DNA from: Mycolicibacterium aubagnense
GTDB lineage: Bacteria; Actinomycetota; Actinomycetes; Mycobacteriales; Mycobacteriaceae
Direction: 5' to 3'
Length of the DNA stretch: 64,000 nucleotides
NCBI RefSeq assembly: GCF_010730955.1
Contig: NZ_AP022577.1
Coordinates: forward strand, 2,480,001 to 2,544,000
The first letter of the stretch is position 1, and every line of letters starts with the position of its first letter. The notes under the pieces were generated by a model, which was not told where the DNA came from, did no database searches, and saw only the letters and a program-made list of their open reading frames with translations. Below, in pieces: positions 1 through 9,494 of the stretch. A program made the position numbers and the translations under genes.

Positions 1-30
1 CCGGTGCTCGCCCGGTCACAGGAGCTGACC

Positions 31-508
31 ATGTCTTTAGTTGTACCGCCCTATCCTCCGGTCCGCTACACCGCCGACAAGCCGGAGGTCAGCGCAACCC
101 TGCGGCGCGGCGACGAGTCGGCCGACTACGACTCGCATGGGCTGGTCCAGTACCACTACCTCGCGAACCAGACGAAGACCGCAGGCGACTACGGCCTGTA
201 CCGCGTCGACATCGCACCACACGGCGGCGGCCCCGGCCCACATTTCCACCGCGCCATGTCCGAGGCCTTCTTCGTGTTGTCCGGCACCATGACGCTGTAC
301 GACGGCACCGACTGGGTACAGGCCGGCGCCAACGACTTCCTCTACGTCCCGCCCGGTGGCGTCCACGGTTTCCGCAATGGTTCTGATGCTGTTCGCGCCG
401 GGGGCTCCGCGGGAGGCGTACTTCGAAGGGTTCGGTCAGCTTGCCGACATGACCGACGACGAACGCCGCGAGTGGTTCATCAGGCACGACAACTTCTTCG
501 TCGAGTAA
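31..508 (+). pseudogene. Cupin-domain protein, frameshifted
   Basis: This looks like a small cupin-fold protein of the kind used as a metal-binding oxygenase or sugar-binding domain. The ATG at 31 follows an AGGAG ribosome site. The first frame gives a normal cupin core with the metal-box motif GPHFHRAMSEAF and then VPPGGVHGFRN. After about position 376 this frame becomes unrelated. The frame at 377-508 continues with MLFAPGAPREAYFEGFGQL and ends WFIRHDNFFVE, the usual end of such proteins. The two halves together make one cupin protein whose middle has lost or gained bases that are not a multiple of three. Either the gene is broken or the sequence has an indel here. Confidence 0.7.
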
Positions 509-552
509 AACCGCCGGTCCGCTACCGCGCATGCTCGCGTGCGCGGCGGTTT
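508..552 (+). terminator. Hairpin terminator after the cupin gene
   Basis: Perfect 9-base arms AAACCGCCG (508-516) and CGGCGGTTT (544-552) enclose a second stem CGCGCA/TGCGCG. The left arm overlaps the cupin stop codon region and the right arm ends in TTT, as expected for an intrinsic terminator. The identification rests on structure alone. Confidence 0.6.
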
Positions 553-641
553 CCCGCACCGAAGCTGTGCACATTGAGTCATTTGTCTCTACCGGCCAGT
601 AACACAAACATCCCATGATGTGCGTTGCCGTCAATTTGTGC

Positions 642-656
642 TCGATCCGTGATCGA
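642..656. promoter_or_regulatory. Small palindrome upstream of the first GjpA-like gene
   Basis: TCGATC-CGT-GATCGA is a perfect 6-base inverted repeat about 65 bases upstream of the TTG start at 722, in the only non-coding stretch before that gene. It could be an operator, but no regulator is tied to it. The rest of 553-721 shows nothing else I can name. Confidence 0.25.
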
Positions 657-721
657 ACCGACGGATTAGTCAGGTACCCGCTGCGCCATGGACCGGCTGC
701 AGCGAATGAGAGGAAACCATT

Positions 722-2317
722 TTGCACGCCGCCGTTCGAACGTCCGTCCTTTCCGGAGCCACACTGCTGACGGCGGGAGCCATCGCAGTCGCCCCGATGC
801 AACCGCTGGCTCACGCGCCGTCGATCCCCTCGATCAGTCACGCAATGTCAACGGCCGCCGTCAACCTGACCAGCAGTCCGTTCGACCTGTACGGCCAGGT
901 TCTGGGGACCGCTGCCGGCAACCTGCAGGCTGACGTCAAGTCCTACCTGGACATGGGGCTGTTCCCGATCCTGCGCCAGATTCTGACCAACCAGGTCGGC
1001 ACCATGACCGGTCTGGTCGATGCGCTGGGCGACAGCGGGAGGGCCGTCTTCACCGCGCTGACCACGCAGGTGCCCGGCTACCTAGGGTCCGCCGTCGGCG
1101 ACCTCGGCCAGGCCAACATCGAAGGCGCGCTGAACAACCTCCAGCTGGCGATCGTTCTCCCCATCTTCGCCGCGATCAACCCGATCGGGACCCTGCCGAA
1201 GGCCCTGGGCAACCTCATCTCGCAGCCGCTGCAGAGCGTGATCAACATCGCCAACGATCTGCCGAACATCATGCTCGCGCTCGGCGTCGGCCTCATCGGC
1301 CCGGTAGCCAGCACCATCGGCGCGATGGGCACGGCCACCCAGAATGTCATCAACGCGGTGCAGGCCGGCGACCTCGGCAAACTGGCGACCGCCGTCATCC
1401 AGGCGCCGGCCACCATCATCGACGGCCTGCTCAACGGTGGCTACGGGCCCAACCTCGGCGCTCTGCTGGGACTCGACATCCCCGGCTTCTCCATCTTCGG
1501 TGGCGGCTTGCTCGGCGGCGGCGCGACTGTGCCCGGTGGCACCACGATCGCCGGTACCGTGCAGGCGATCGTCGCCGTCGTGAGGTCGATCCTCACCGAC
1601 ATCACTCCCACCAAGCCGGCAGCAGCTGCGACCGCCGCGACGACGACCACCACCAAGGCCGTCTCCGATGCGGCTTCGGTGCCGTCCACCACAGCCGCGA
1701 CGGTGACGCTGAGCACCGCCGCGACGACGAAGGCCGTGGCTGCGGACCCCACGAGCACCGACAAGGCCAAGACCGCCGGCTCGACGAGCGACGCCACCGG
1801 TTCGGCGACCGACGCCACCACGAAGGCCCCCAAGGCCACCGAAACCTCGACCGACACCAAGACCGGCACCTCGACGGGCTCGGGCACCGACACCAAGACC
1901 ACGGGTTCTGTTGCGGGTTCGACCTCCGCCGCCGACGGCAAGACGGGCGACACCAAGACCGGTTCCAGCTCCAGCTCGTCCAGCTCCAGCTCGAGCTCGT
2001 CCAGCTCCGGCAGCGACAGCAGCGCGGGCTCGGGCTCGGGCTCGGGCAGCAACGGTGGCACCAAGACGACCACGTCCGGCCAGAAGGGCCATGAGGGCAA
2101 GTCGGGTTCGGGTTCCGGATCGGCTTCGGGTTCCGGATCGGCTTCGGGTTCCGGATCGGCTTCGGGTTCCGGATCGGCTTCGGCTTCGGGTTCGGGTTCC
2201 GGATCGGCTTCAGGTTCCGGATCGGCTTCAGGTTCGGACTCGGGAGCCAAGGGCAGCCCCTCCAAGGGCTCGCACTCGGGTTCCAAGAGCAAGTCGGAGT
2301 CGCACAGCGCGGCCTGA
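722..2317 (+). CDS. gjpA: GjpA-like secreted porin-family protein with Gly/Ser-rich tail
   Basis: A 531-residue exported protein resembling those annotated as outer-membrane porin GjpA in mycobacteria. The TTG start at 722 is preceded by AGGAA seven bases upstream. Residues 1-30 form a signal peptide ending near PLAHA. Residues 35-265 are the hydrophobic, Asn/Gly/Leu-rich family domain, with stretches such as [10 protein letters not shown] and [11 protein letters not shown]. From about residue 290 the protein becomes low-complexity Thr/Ala/Lys, then a run of about 14 serines, then Gly-Ser-Ala repeats to the end. A second member lies at 32868-34529 with a different tail. The porin function is taken from the family name; the tail may face the cell surface or wall, which is inference. 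Confidence 0.7.
   Translation: MHAAVRTSVLSGATLLTAGAIAVAPMQPLAHAPSIPSISHAMSTAAVNLTSSPFDLYGQVLGTAAGNLQADVKSYLDMGLFPILRQILTNQVGTMTGLVDALGDSGRAVFTALTTQVPGYLGSAVGDLGQANIEGALNNLQLAIVLPIFAAINPIGTLPKALGNLISQPLQSVINIANDLPNIMLALGVGLIGPVASTIGAMGTATQNVINAVQAGDLGKLATAVIQAPATIIDGLLNGGYGPNLGALLGLDIPGFSIFGGGLLGGGATVPGGTTIAGTVQAIVAVVRSILTDITPTKPAAAATAATTTTTKAVSDAASVPSTTAATVTLSTAATTKAVAADPTSTDKAKTAGSTSDATGSATDATTKAPKATETSTDTKTGTSTGSGTDTKTTGSVAGSTSAADGKTGDTKTGSSSSSSSSSSSSSSSGSDSSAGSGSGSGSNGGTKTTTSGQKGHEGKSGSGSGSASGSGSASGSGSASGSGSASASGSGSGSASGSGSASGSDSGAKGSPSKGSHSGSKSKSESHSAA
2111..2230 (+). repeat. 18-bp tandem repeat in the GjpA-like tail
   Basis: The unit GGTTCCGGATCGGCTTCG is repeated exactly at 2111, 2129, 2147 and 2165. 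A 12-base interruption follows (2183-2194), then two copies at 2195 and 2213 that differ only in the last base. Each unit encodes six residues (GSGSAS), so changes in copy number keep the frame. Such perfect repeats are prone to slippage and could vary the tail length between strains. Confidence 0.9.
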
Positions 2318-2331
2318 CGCGTAAGACCAGT

Positions 2332-2360
2332 CGGCGGCGGCGGATTCTCCGTCGCCGCCG
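2332..2360. terminator. Hairpin between converging GjpA-like and LuxR genes
   Basis: A GC-rich stem pairs 2332-2339 with 2353-2360 (CGGCGGCG/CGCCGCCG). It is extended by one wobble and two more pairs around a loop of about seven bases, and GCTTTCC follows. It lies 14 bases after the GjpA-like stop and between convergent genes, so it may end transcripts from both sides. Confidence 0.5.
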
Positions 2361-2401
2361 GCTTTCCATTGAGGACCGTCGGTTGGAACCGCCGGTCGTT
2401 C

Positions 2402-5173
2402 TCAGGTGAGCGCGGGAGGATCGATCGTCCAGCTCGCTGGGCGCGCCACGTCATGAATCTGATGACGGCTGGTGACGCCGAGCTTGGGGAACGAGCGATA
2501 CAGATGGTTGGACACGGTCCGCACCGACAGATTCAAGATGGCGGCGATCTGCGGATTGGTGTACCCCTGGCTGACGAGGTAGACCACGTTGTGTTCCTGC
2601 GAGCTCAACGCGCCGGTCTGCACCGATGACGAACGCGGACGCACCCCGGCCGCCCGCAGTTCACGGGTGCACAGATCGACCCACGGTGCCGCGCCGAGGT
2701 CCTGCATGACGGTCAGCGCCGCGGCCAGCTGATACTGGCAGTCCCGGCGCCGACGGTGCCTGCGCAGCCATCCGGCATAGCTGATGCGCAGCCGCGCCCG
2801 CTCGAACGGCCAACGGCTACCGGCCGGATCGGACAGCGCCTCGAAATAGCGCGCACCCGCGGTATCGGGATTGAGTACGGCGTCCGCATGAGCGACCAGC
2901 TGAGCCAACCGCGGTGACACGGATCTGGGCAGGTGACCCAGAATCCGGGTCAGTTGTTCGCGCGCCTGATCGATTCGGCCCGTCAACACGGCGGCCTCGG
3001 CGTAATCCGCCAGCGCCAGATACGACGCGCATGGATGCAGCGGCAATCCGGATCCGTCGAACAGCTCCGACAATTCGGCGTAGGCGGTGGTGTTCTGGTT
3101 CTCGGCCAGCGCGATCGAACCCGCGACGTGGTGCATCCACGCCGCCAACACGGGCCGGTCCCGGAAATCGGCCAACTCGGCGGCCGACTTCAGGCGCTCA
3201 CGGCCCGTGGCGGTGTGCCCGCGCCGGGCAGCCACCGTGGCCATCACCAGGTCTGCGATCCGGGCGACCACCGGCACGTCGGCGACCGCCGCCGAAGAGC
3301 TCATCGCGGTCGCCGACTCGACGGCCTCATCCCAGCGGCCCGAGTCGACGAAAGCCCAGGACAGCGCTGTTGAGGCCAAACCGCCGAAGCGCGGCGCGAG
3401 CACTCCGGTGTGTGCGTCGCGCAGGCAGCGCACCGCCAGGTCCGGTTCCCCGGCCAGCCAGGCCGACGCACCGACCGCGGTGAGCCCGACGGAGTCGCCG
3501 ACCTGACCGGCCAGCCCGATGAGGTCCGGCAACTTCAGATGTGCCCGGTGCGGGTCGGTGGCGGTCAGGATCCAGAGGCGGTCGGCGCGCGCAGACGCCG
3601 AGGTGGGCGGCTCCGCGTCCTCCAGCTGCCTCAGCAGGCGTGCGACACCACACCGCCCCGCGGCGTCGTCGGCGATGAAAGTGACGGTCGCGGCGACCCG
3701 AAGCGACTCCCAGGCGACCGCGGGGGCGATGTCGACCGCCAGGCCGGCCGCCTTGAGCAACATGTCCAGAACCTGCTGGTTGTTGGCGTCCCAGCACCGT
3801 GCCGACCCCAACTCGGTGTGGGCGCGTACCTGAGATATGAGGTCGTCGACACCGTTCAGGGCACGCCGGCTCAGCTCCGCGGACCAGTTGGGATCACCGG
3901 CGTTGCGCGCCAGGGGCGCCGCCCGCACCAGGCGCCGGGCATGCTCGCCGATATCGCTGGTCAGCATCGCCGCACGGTGCATGACGGTCGCGGCCGCCAG
4001 ATAGCCGTCCCGGCGCAGCACCTCGTCGCAGGTATCGGCCAACTGCGCGGCCAGCGCGTCATCGGGCGTGAGCGCGGCTTGCGCGCGATGCCACACCTGT
4101 CGGTGCGGTAGGGCCACCAGGGCCTCGGCCAGCTGAAGGTGCGCCGCCGAGCGCGCCGCCGACGGTGCCCGGTGATAGGCCGCCGACCGCATCAGCGGGT
4201 CCAGGAACCGCACCCTGCTCGATTCCACCCGGACGATCCCGGCGATCTCGGCCGGCGCGAGGGTCTGCGCATCGGCGAGCGCCGCGGGCATCAGGTGCCG
4301 CAGATCTTGTTCTGAGGCCGCCGCGAGCACGAGCAGCGCGGCTCGGGTCGTCGCGGGTAACCGCGCGAGGCGGCGACTGAAGATGCCGAGGCTGGGCGCG
4401 GGCAGCGCCAACGGTTCGGCGGCCGGCCCCGCCGTGAGGTCATCGGCCGCGGCCGTCTCGGCGAAGGCGATGACGGCCGCCGGGTTGCCCGCGGCCGCGG
4501 TCAGGACCTGCTCGCGTCGCAGTCCGCGCGGCACGTAGGACTGCCGCTCGAGCAGCTCGGCAGCATCGTCGCGCTCCAGTGGCCGCAATTCGATCTCGAC
4601 AGAGCGGCCGTCACCGCTGAGCACTTTTGCGGCCGTGGACGGGATCGCCAGGACGACGGTCAACGACCGGCCTGCGCTGCGGCGGGCGGCGAACATCATC
4701 GCGGTGCGCGACGGTGCGTCGAGCCATTGCCCGTCGTCGATGCAGACCAGCACCGATTGCCGCTTCTCGACGGCGTCGAGAAGCCCGAGCAGGGCCATGG
4801 CGACCCGAACGGTGTGGAGTTGCTCCCCGCTCGGCGATTGCAGGGCGGCTTCGATGACGCGCTGGTACTGCTGGGCCTCACCACCCCAGCAGCCGAGCGC
4901 GTGGATGAGTTGGTGCACGCCGGCGAACGGGGTATTTGATTCGCCCGGGGTGCCGGCGATGGACAGCACCCGGAAACCAACCGACCGGGCATGGCGGCAG
5001 GCCACCTCGAGCAGTGCGGATTTGCCGGACCCGGCAGCACCGGACACCACCACCGTGTGCCCGCGCGGGGTGTCGCTGATCGCGGACATCAACTTCGAAA
5101 GTTGTTCACCGCGACCGACGAGTTCCGGTGTCAGCGGAGGGGCCGACCGTTGCGGAAAGGGCTCGGCGACCAC
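2402..5173 (-). CDS. LuxR-family regulator with N-terminal AAA ATPase (LAL type)
   Basis: A large transcription regulator of about 923 residues. An N-terminal ATPase domain carries the P-loop GAAGSGKS (about residues 45-52) and a Walker B strand [13 protein letters not shown] long helical middle resembles the repeat region of MalT/LAL proteins. The C-terminus is a LuxR helix-turn-helix ([20 protein letters not shown], then [16 protein letters not shown]). I chose the GTG at 5173 because AGGGAGG lies just upstream; an ATG at 5200 without a clear ribosome site is the alternative. Family members use ATP and a ligand to switch on target promoters; the ligand here is unknown. It is divergent from the TetR gene at 5287 with a short shared promoter region. 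Confidence 0.85.
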   Translation of the reverse strand: MVAEPFPQRSAPPLTPELVGRGEQLSKLMSAISDTPRGHTVVVSGAAGSGKSALLEVACRHARSVGFRVLSIAGTPGESNTPFAGVHQLIHALGCWGGEAQQYQRVIEAALQSPSGEQLHTVRVAMALLGLLDAVEKRQSVLVCIDDGQWLDAPSRTAMMFAARRSAGRSLTVVLAIPSTAAKVLSGDGRSVEIELRPLERDDAAELLERQSYVPRGLRREQVLTAAAGNPAAVIAFAETAAADDLTAGPAAEPLALPAPSLGIFSRRLARLPATTRAALLVLAAASEQDLRHLMPAALADAQTLAPAEIAGIVRVESSRVRFLDPLMRSAAYHRAPSAARSAAHLQLAEALVALPHRQVWHRAQAALTPDDALAAQLADTCDEVLRRDGYLAAATVMHRAAMLTSDIGEHARRLVRAAPLARNAGDPNWSAELSRRALNGVDDLISQVRAHTELGSARCWDANNQQVLDMLLKAAGLAVDIAPAVAWESLRVAATVTFIADDAAGRCGVARLLRQLEDAEPPTSASARADRLWILTATDPHRAHLKLPDLIGLAGQVGDSVGLTAVGASAWLAGEPDLAVRCLRDAHTGVLAPRFGGLASTALSWAFVDSGRWDEAVESATAMSSSAAVADVPVVARIADLVMATVAARRGHTATGRERLKSAAELADFRDRPVLAAWMHHVAGSIALAENQNTTAYAELSELFDGSGLPLHPCASYLALADYAEAAVLTGRIDQAREQLTRILGHLPRSVSPRLAQLVAHADAVLNPDTAGARYFEALSDPAGSRWPFERARLRISYAGWLRRHRRRRDCQYQLAAALTVMQDLGAAPWVDLCTRELRAAGVRPRSSSVQTGALSSQEHNVVYLVSQGYTNPQIAAILNLSVRTVSNHLYRSFPKLGVTSRHQIHDVARPASWTIDPPALT

Positions 5174-5237
5174 ACCACCTCCCTGTGACCCACATCCCAT
5201 CCGATTCGGAACGTTAGGCAGACCTCACCGCGCTGTC

Positions 5238-5253
5238 AACTATCCGGTTAGTT
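5238..5253. promoter_or_regulatory. 16-bp near-palindromic operator between LuxR and TetR genes
   Basis: AACTATCCGGTTAGTT reads almost the same on both strands: arms AACTA/TAGTT around CCGG, with one mismatched pair. It lies in the 113 bases between the divergent starts at 5173 and 5287. TetR regulators usually bind such palindromes next to their own gene, so self-control and control of the LuxR gene are likely but inferred. Confidence 0.55.
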
Positions 5254-5286
5254 AGCAAACTGGCCGAGGTGGCTAAGATCTGGGAA

Positions 5287-5928
5287 ATGGGACACCCGCG
5301 AGATTCCGACGCCACTCGGGCGCGGCTCATCTGCGCGGCAACTGCCGAATTCGCCGAGTACGGCATCGCCGGGGCGCGTGTCGATCGCATCGCCGCGAGC
5401 GCGGGCGCCAACAAGGCACAGATTTACCACTACTTCGGCAGCAAAGATCAGCTGTTCGACGCCGTGTGGGCGGCGATGACGCAGAGGTTCTTCGCCGACA
5501 GCCCGGTGGTCGCCGACGACCTGCCCGGTTACGCGGCCCATCTGATCGACGTCTATGCCGACCAGCCCGAAGTCGGCCGGCTGATCGCCTGGCACCGGCT
5601 CGAGCGGGCCGACGATTCCGGCTCGGCCTTTCCCGGCGCGACCATGCACGAGCAGATTGCGGCCATCGCCGCCGCCCAGGCCGGCGGCAAGCTCACCAGC
5701 GAGCTTCCCGCGCCGGTGCTCTTCGCGCTCGTACTCACCATCGCGTCGATGTGGCACAACCTCAGTCCCACCTTGCTGGCCGTGATCGGCGTCGACGACC
5801 ACGCCCAGCGCAAGGCGATCGTCTGCGACGCGGTGACACGGCTGATCGCCACCTCAGGCGGCGACACCACTGGGCCGAGCGCCCGGACACGCCGGACAAA
5901 TGTGCATCCGCCAAACCCGTTGCCCTAA
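5287..5928 (+). CDS. TetR-family transcription regulator
   Basis: A 213-residue repressor. The N-terminal helix-turn-helix is clear (ICAATAEFAEYGIAGARVDR followed by IAASAGANKAQIYHYFGSKD) and the rest is a helical ligand-binding domain. The ATG at 5287 is the first ATG; a GTG at 5269 would add six residues and neither has a strong ribosome site. The ligand is unknown. A near-palindrome at 5238-5253 in the divergent region is the probable operator. The SF2 helicase gene follows after 30 bases, possibly on the same transcript. Confidence 0.85.
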   Translation: MGHPRDSDATRARLICAATAEFAEYGIAGARVDRIAASAGANKAQIYHYFGSKDQLFDAVWAAMTQRFFADSPVVADDLPGYAAHLIDVYADQPEVGRLIAWHRLERADDSGSAFPGATMHEQIAAIAAAQAGGKLTSELPAPVLFALVLTIASMWHNLSPTLLAVIGVDDHAQRKAIVCDAVTRLIATSGGDTTGPSARTRRTNVHPPNPLP

Positions 5929-5958
5929 ACTGCCCTTCGACCAAGGAGGAGTCTTCGG

Positions 5959-7680
5959 GTGCGGGCTTACGCAGCGCCCAGCACCCAGGCTTTGCGGGGC
6001 TGGCAACGTCGGGCTTTGGTGCGGTATTTGACCGCCAAGCCGCGGGATTTTCTTGCCGTCGCGACCCCTGGCGCAGGTAAGACGACCTTCGCTCTGCGCA
6101 TCGCCGGTGAGTTGCTGACGGAGCGGACCGTCGACCAGGTGGTCGTCGTCGTCCCGACCGAACACCTCAAGACCCAGTGGGCAGAAGCCGCCGCTCGGGT
6201 CGGCATGTCTCTGGACCCCAAGTTCAGCAACTCGACCGGGCAAACGTCGGCGGACTACCACGGCATCGTCGTCACCTACGCCCAGGTCGCCAGCCATCCG
6301 ACCAGGCACCGCGTGCGCACGGAGAACCACAAGACGCTGGTGATCTTCGACGAGGTCCACCACGGCGGCGACGCGAAGAGCTGGGGCGAGGCCATCCGCG
6401 AGGCCTACGACGATGCGACGCGACGTCTGTGTCTGACGGGGACGCCGTTCCGGTCCGACGACAGCCCCATCCCGTTCGTCAACTACGAACCCGACGGCAG
6501 CGGCCACCAGCAGTCGGTCGCCGACCACACCTACGGTTACTCCGACGCGCTCGCCGACGGCGTCGTCCGCCCGGTGGTGTTCATGGCGTACTCGGGTGAG
6601 GCCCGCTGGCGCGACAGCGCCGGCGAGGAGCACGCGGCCCGCCTCGGCGAACCGCTCACCGCCGAACAGACCGCCCGGGCCTGGCGTACCGCATTGAACC
6701 CCGAGGGCGAATGGATGCCCGCGGTCATCGCGGCCGCCAACAAGCGTCTGGGTCAGCTCCGGCAGAGCATCCCGGACGCCGGCGGCATGATCATCGCCAC
6801 CGACCAGACCACGGCCCGCGCGTACGCCAAGCTCCTGCACACCATCACGGGTGAGGAAGCGACCGTCATCCTGTCGGACGACCCGACGGCGTCGGCTCGC
6901 ATCTCGCAGTTCTCCGAGGGCAGCAGCCGCTGGCTGGTCGCGGTCCGCATGGTGTCCGAAGGCGTCGACGTGCCGCGGCTGGCGGTCGGCGTGTACGCCA
7001 CGAGTGCGTCGACCCCACTGTTCTTCGCCCAGGCCATCGGCCGGTTCGTGCGGCTGCGCCGCAAGGGCGAGACGGCCAGCATCTTCCTGCCGTCGGTGCC
7101 GAACCTGCTGGAGCTGGCCAGCGAGCTGGAACGCGAACGCAACCACGTGCTGGGCAAGCCGCACCGCGTGTCCGACGGGCTCGACGACGAACTCCTCGAG
7201 CAGGCGCAGAAGAAGGAAGACGAGAAGTCGGAGCTGGAGAACGGCTTCGAGATGCTCGGGTCGGACGCCGAGCTGGATCAGGTGATCTTCGACGGCTCGT
7301 CCTTCGGCACCGCGACTGAGGCCGGCAGCGACGAGGAGGCCGACTATCTCGGCATCCCGGGGTTGCTCGACCCCGGCCAGATGCGCGACCTGCTGAGCAA
7401 GCGCCAGGATGAACAGCTGCAGAAGCGCAGCGCCAAGGCCGCGGCCAACCCGGGGATTCCCCAGCCGGCGATGACCACGCACGGTCAGCTCCGCGAGCTG
7501 CGCAAGGAGCTGAACCTGCTGGTGTCGGCGTTCCATCACCGCACCGGCAAGCCACACGGCTGGATCCACAACGAGCTGCGCCGCCGCCATCCCGGCCCGC
7601 CGGTGGCCGCCGCGACCCGCGAGCAGCTGCAGGACCGCATCTCCGCGATCCGCAACATGCAGCGGGAGCTGACCGCCTGA
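5959..7680 (+). CDS. SF2 DEAD/DEAH-type helicase
   Basis: A 573-residue superfamily 2 helicase-like ATPase. Motif I is ATPGAGKT (residues 35-42), motif II is DEVHH (131-135) and motif III includes LTGTPFRSD. The second RecA-like domain has SEGVDVPRL and motif VI QAIGRFVRLRRKG. The C-terminal part contains a charged region around EQAQKKEDEKSELEN, then a basic end. The GTG at 5959 follows AAGGAGGAG, a strong ribosome site. The fold predicts ATP-driven unwinding or translocation on nucleic acid; the substrate is unknown. No nuclease, methylase or other restriction partner is adjacent, so it looks like a stand-alone helicase. Confidence 0.85.
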   Translation: MRAYAAPSTQALRGWQRRALVRYLTAKPRDFLAVATPGAGKTTFALRIAGELLTERTVDQVVVVVPTEHLKTQWAEAAARVGMSLDPKFSNSTGQTSADYHGIVVTYAQVASHPTRHRVRTENHKTLVIFDEVHHGGDAKSWGEAIREAYDDATRRLCLTGTPFRSDDSPIPFVNYEPDGSGHQQSVADHTYGYSDALADGVVRPVVFMAYSGEARWRDSAGEEHAARLGEPLTAEQTARAWRTALNPEGEWMPAVIAAANKRLGQLRQSIPDAGGMIIATDQTTARAYAKLLHTITGEEATVILSDDPTASARISQFSEGSSRWLVAVRMVSEGVDVPRLAVGVYATSASTPLFFAQAIGRFVRLRRKGETASIFLPSVPNLLELASELERERNHVLGKPHRVSDGLDDELLEQAQKKEDEKSELENGFEMLGSDAELDQVIFDGSSFGTATEAGSDEEADYLGIPGLLDPGQMRDLLSKRQDEQLQKRSAKAAANPGIPQPAMTTHGQLRELRKELNLLVSAFHHRTGKPHGWIHNELRRRHPGPPVAAATREQLQDRISAIRNMQRELTA

Positions 7681-7686
7681 CGGCCC

Positions 7687-8502
7687 CTAGAGCCCGAGCA
7701 GCTCCGGCAGGTCAGCCACCGAATCCACCACGTAGTTCGGCTGCATCGCGAATTCGTCCGCGGCCCAACGGTCCAGCGTGTCCTGCCGAAACTTGCCGGT
7801 ACGCACCAGCACGCCGGTCATCCCGACGACCTGGGCCGCCAGCACGTCGTTGTTGAGGTCGTCACCGACCATGTACATCTCTTCGGGTTCGACGCCGAGG
7901 CGGGCGGCCGCGGCCAGGAACCCGGCGGGCGCGGGCTTGCCGACGGCGGTGCCCTGATACCCGGTGGTCTGTTCGAGGCCGGCCAGATAGAGCCCGGTGT
8001 CCACCCGCAGCCCGTCGGCGGTGGTCCACGCGTTGCTGCGGTGCATGGCCACCACCGGGACCCCGCGGGCCATCCAGTCGTAGACCCAGCTGAGGGTCAG
8101 ATGCGTGTATTCGGGCCCGGCACCGCCGAGCAGCACCACGTCCGGTGTGTCGGGCTGCTGCGGGCCGGCGAAATCGGAGGCGTAAACCAGCTCGACCCCG
8201 GGCATGTCCGCACCGATCTGGCCGTTGTTCACCAGGAAACATCGGGCGCCCGGGTAGCGGTCGCGCACGTAGTCGGCGGTCAGGACGGCGGCCGTGACCA
8301 CCTCGTCGACGGCGACGTCGATCCCTGCGGCACAAAGCAATTCGGCGATCTGCTGGCGGGTCCGCGTGGTGGTGTTGGTGAGGAAGGACCGGGCGATCTG
8401 ACGCGCTTCCAGCGCCCGCAGAGTCTCCGCCGCACCGTCGATCGGGCGCCACGAGGTCACCAGGACACCATCGATGTCGAAGAGAACCCCGCCGATTGCC
8501 AT
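7687..8502 (-). CDS. HAD-superfamily hydrolase, subclass IIA
   Basis: A 271-residue phosphatase-like protein of the NagD/LHPP-type HAD-IIA group. Motif I is FDIDGVL (residues 8-14) with the nucleophile and acid/base aspartates, motif II is in SFLTNTTT, the conserved lysine is in AVGKPAP, and motif III is VGDDLNNDV. The cap region lies between motifs II and III. The family removes phosphate from small phosphorylated molecules; the substrate cannot be read from the sequence. It converges on the helicase gene with a 6-base gap and is divergent from the SDR gene at 8570. Confidence 0.85.
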   Translation of the reverse strand: MAIGGVLFDIDGVLVTSWRPIDGAAETLRALEARQIARSFLTNTTTRTRQQIAELLCAAGIDVAVDEVVTAAVLTADYVRDRYPGARCFLVNNGQIGADMPGVELVYASDFAGPQQPDTPDVVLLGGAGPEYTHLTLSWVYDWMARGVPVVAMHRSNAWTTADGLRVDTGLYLAGLEQTTGYQGTAVGKPAPAGFLAAAARLGVEPEEMYMVGDDLNNDVLAAQVVGMTGVLVRTGKFRQDTLDRWAADEFAMQPNYVVDSVADLPELLGL

Positions 8503-8569
8503 GCTGCCGACAGTAAACGCCCGCCGCTCCTGCGCAACTCAGGCGGTCCGCTCGGTAGTGTCATCGCGC

Positions 8570-9490
8570 ATGAGCACCGTGTGGAGCGCAAACGACGTGC
8601 CGGACCAGACGGGGCGGGTGGCGATCGTCACCGGCTCCAACACCGGGTTGGGCTATGAAACGGCGCGGGTGCTGGCGGGCAAGGGCGCGCGCGTGGTGAT
8701 GGCTGTGCGCGACACCGCCAAGGGCGACGACGCAGCCGCGCGGCTCCGGGCGAGCACCCCGAACGCCGATGTCACCGTGCAGAAGCTGGACCTGGGGTCG
8801 CTGACCTCGGTCCGCGCCGCCGCCGACGACCTGCGCGCGGCCTACCCGCGGATCGATCTGCTGATCAACAACGCCGGCGTGATGTACCCGCCGAAGCAGA
8901 CCACCGCAGACGGCTTCGAGTTGCAGTTCGGCACCAACCACCTGGGCGCCTTTGCGCTGACGGGCCTGCTGATCGAGAACCTGCTGCCGGTCGCGGGCTC
9001 GCGGGTCGTGACGCTCGGCAGCATCGCCCACCGCATCCTCGGGAAGATCGACTTCAGCGACCTGCAGTGGGAGCGGCGCCGCTACAACCGCGTCGCGGCC
9101 TACGGCCAGTCGAAGCTGGCCAACCTGATGTTCGCCTACGAGCTGCAGCGCCGGCTGGTGGCCACCAACGCCGAAACCATCTCGGTCGCGGCCCATCCCG
9201 GCATCTCCAACACCGAACTGATGCGCCACATCCCCGGCTCGGGACTCCCGGGCTTCCACCAGATCAGCGGACTGGTCGCCAACAGCCCCGAGGTCGGCGC
9301 CCTGGCCACCTTGCGGGCTGCCGTCGACCCCGCCGCGCGCGGTGGCGAGTATTACGGTCCGTCGGGCTTTCGGCAACTGGTCGGCCACCCGGTGCTGGTC
9401 CAGTCGAGCGCCCAGTCGCACGACGCCGGAATCCAGCGCCGGTTGTGGGCCGTCTCCGAAGAACTGACCGGCGTCACGTTCCCGATCTGA
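8570..9490 (+). CDS. Short-chain dehydrogenase/reductase (Rv0439c-like)
   Basis: A 306-residue NAD(P)-dependent oxidoreductase. It has the cofactor motif TGSNTGLG near the N-terminus, the structural motif NNAG and the catalytic pair in YGQSK. The ATG at 8570 begins [20 protein letters not shown], placing the Rossmann strand at the expected distance; in-frame starts further upstream would overlap the HAD gene. It resembles the retinol-dehydrogenase/protochlorophyllide-reductase branch of SDRs. It is followed after four bases by moeA, the order I recall for Rv0439c-Rv0438c. The substrate is unknown. Confidence 0.88.
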   Translation: MSTVWSANDVPDQTGRVAIVTGSNTGLGYETARVLAGKGARVVMAVRDTAKGDDAAARLRASTPNADVTVQKLDLGSLTSVRAAADDLRAAYPRIDLLINNAGVMYPPKQTTADGFELQFGTNHLGAFALTGLLIENLLPVAGSRVVTLGSIAHRILGKIDFSDLQWERRRYNRVAAYGQSKLANLMFAYELQRRLVATNAETISVAAHPGISNTELMRHIPGSGLPGFHQISGLVANSPEVGALATLRAAVDPAARGGEYYGPSGFRQLVGHPVLVQSSAQSHDAGIQRRLWAVSEELTGVTFPI

Positions 9491-9494
9491 CGTC

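Noticed and set aside
2111..2230. CRISPR-like repeat array
   Set aside because: The repeats are contiguous without unique spacers and are in frame within a protein gene, so they are a coding tandem repeat.
1082..2454. Long open frames on the minus strand opposite the GjpA-like gene
   Set aside because: They arise from the repetitive GC-rich codons of the plus-strand tail. Their translations are almost pure Glu/Pro or Arg/Gly repeats and have no family features.
5959..7680. Helicase as part of a restriction or defence system
   Set aside because: No methylase, nuclease or other defence gene flanks it; neighbours are a TetR gene and a HAD phosphatase.
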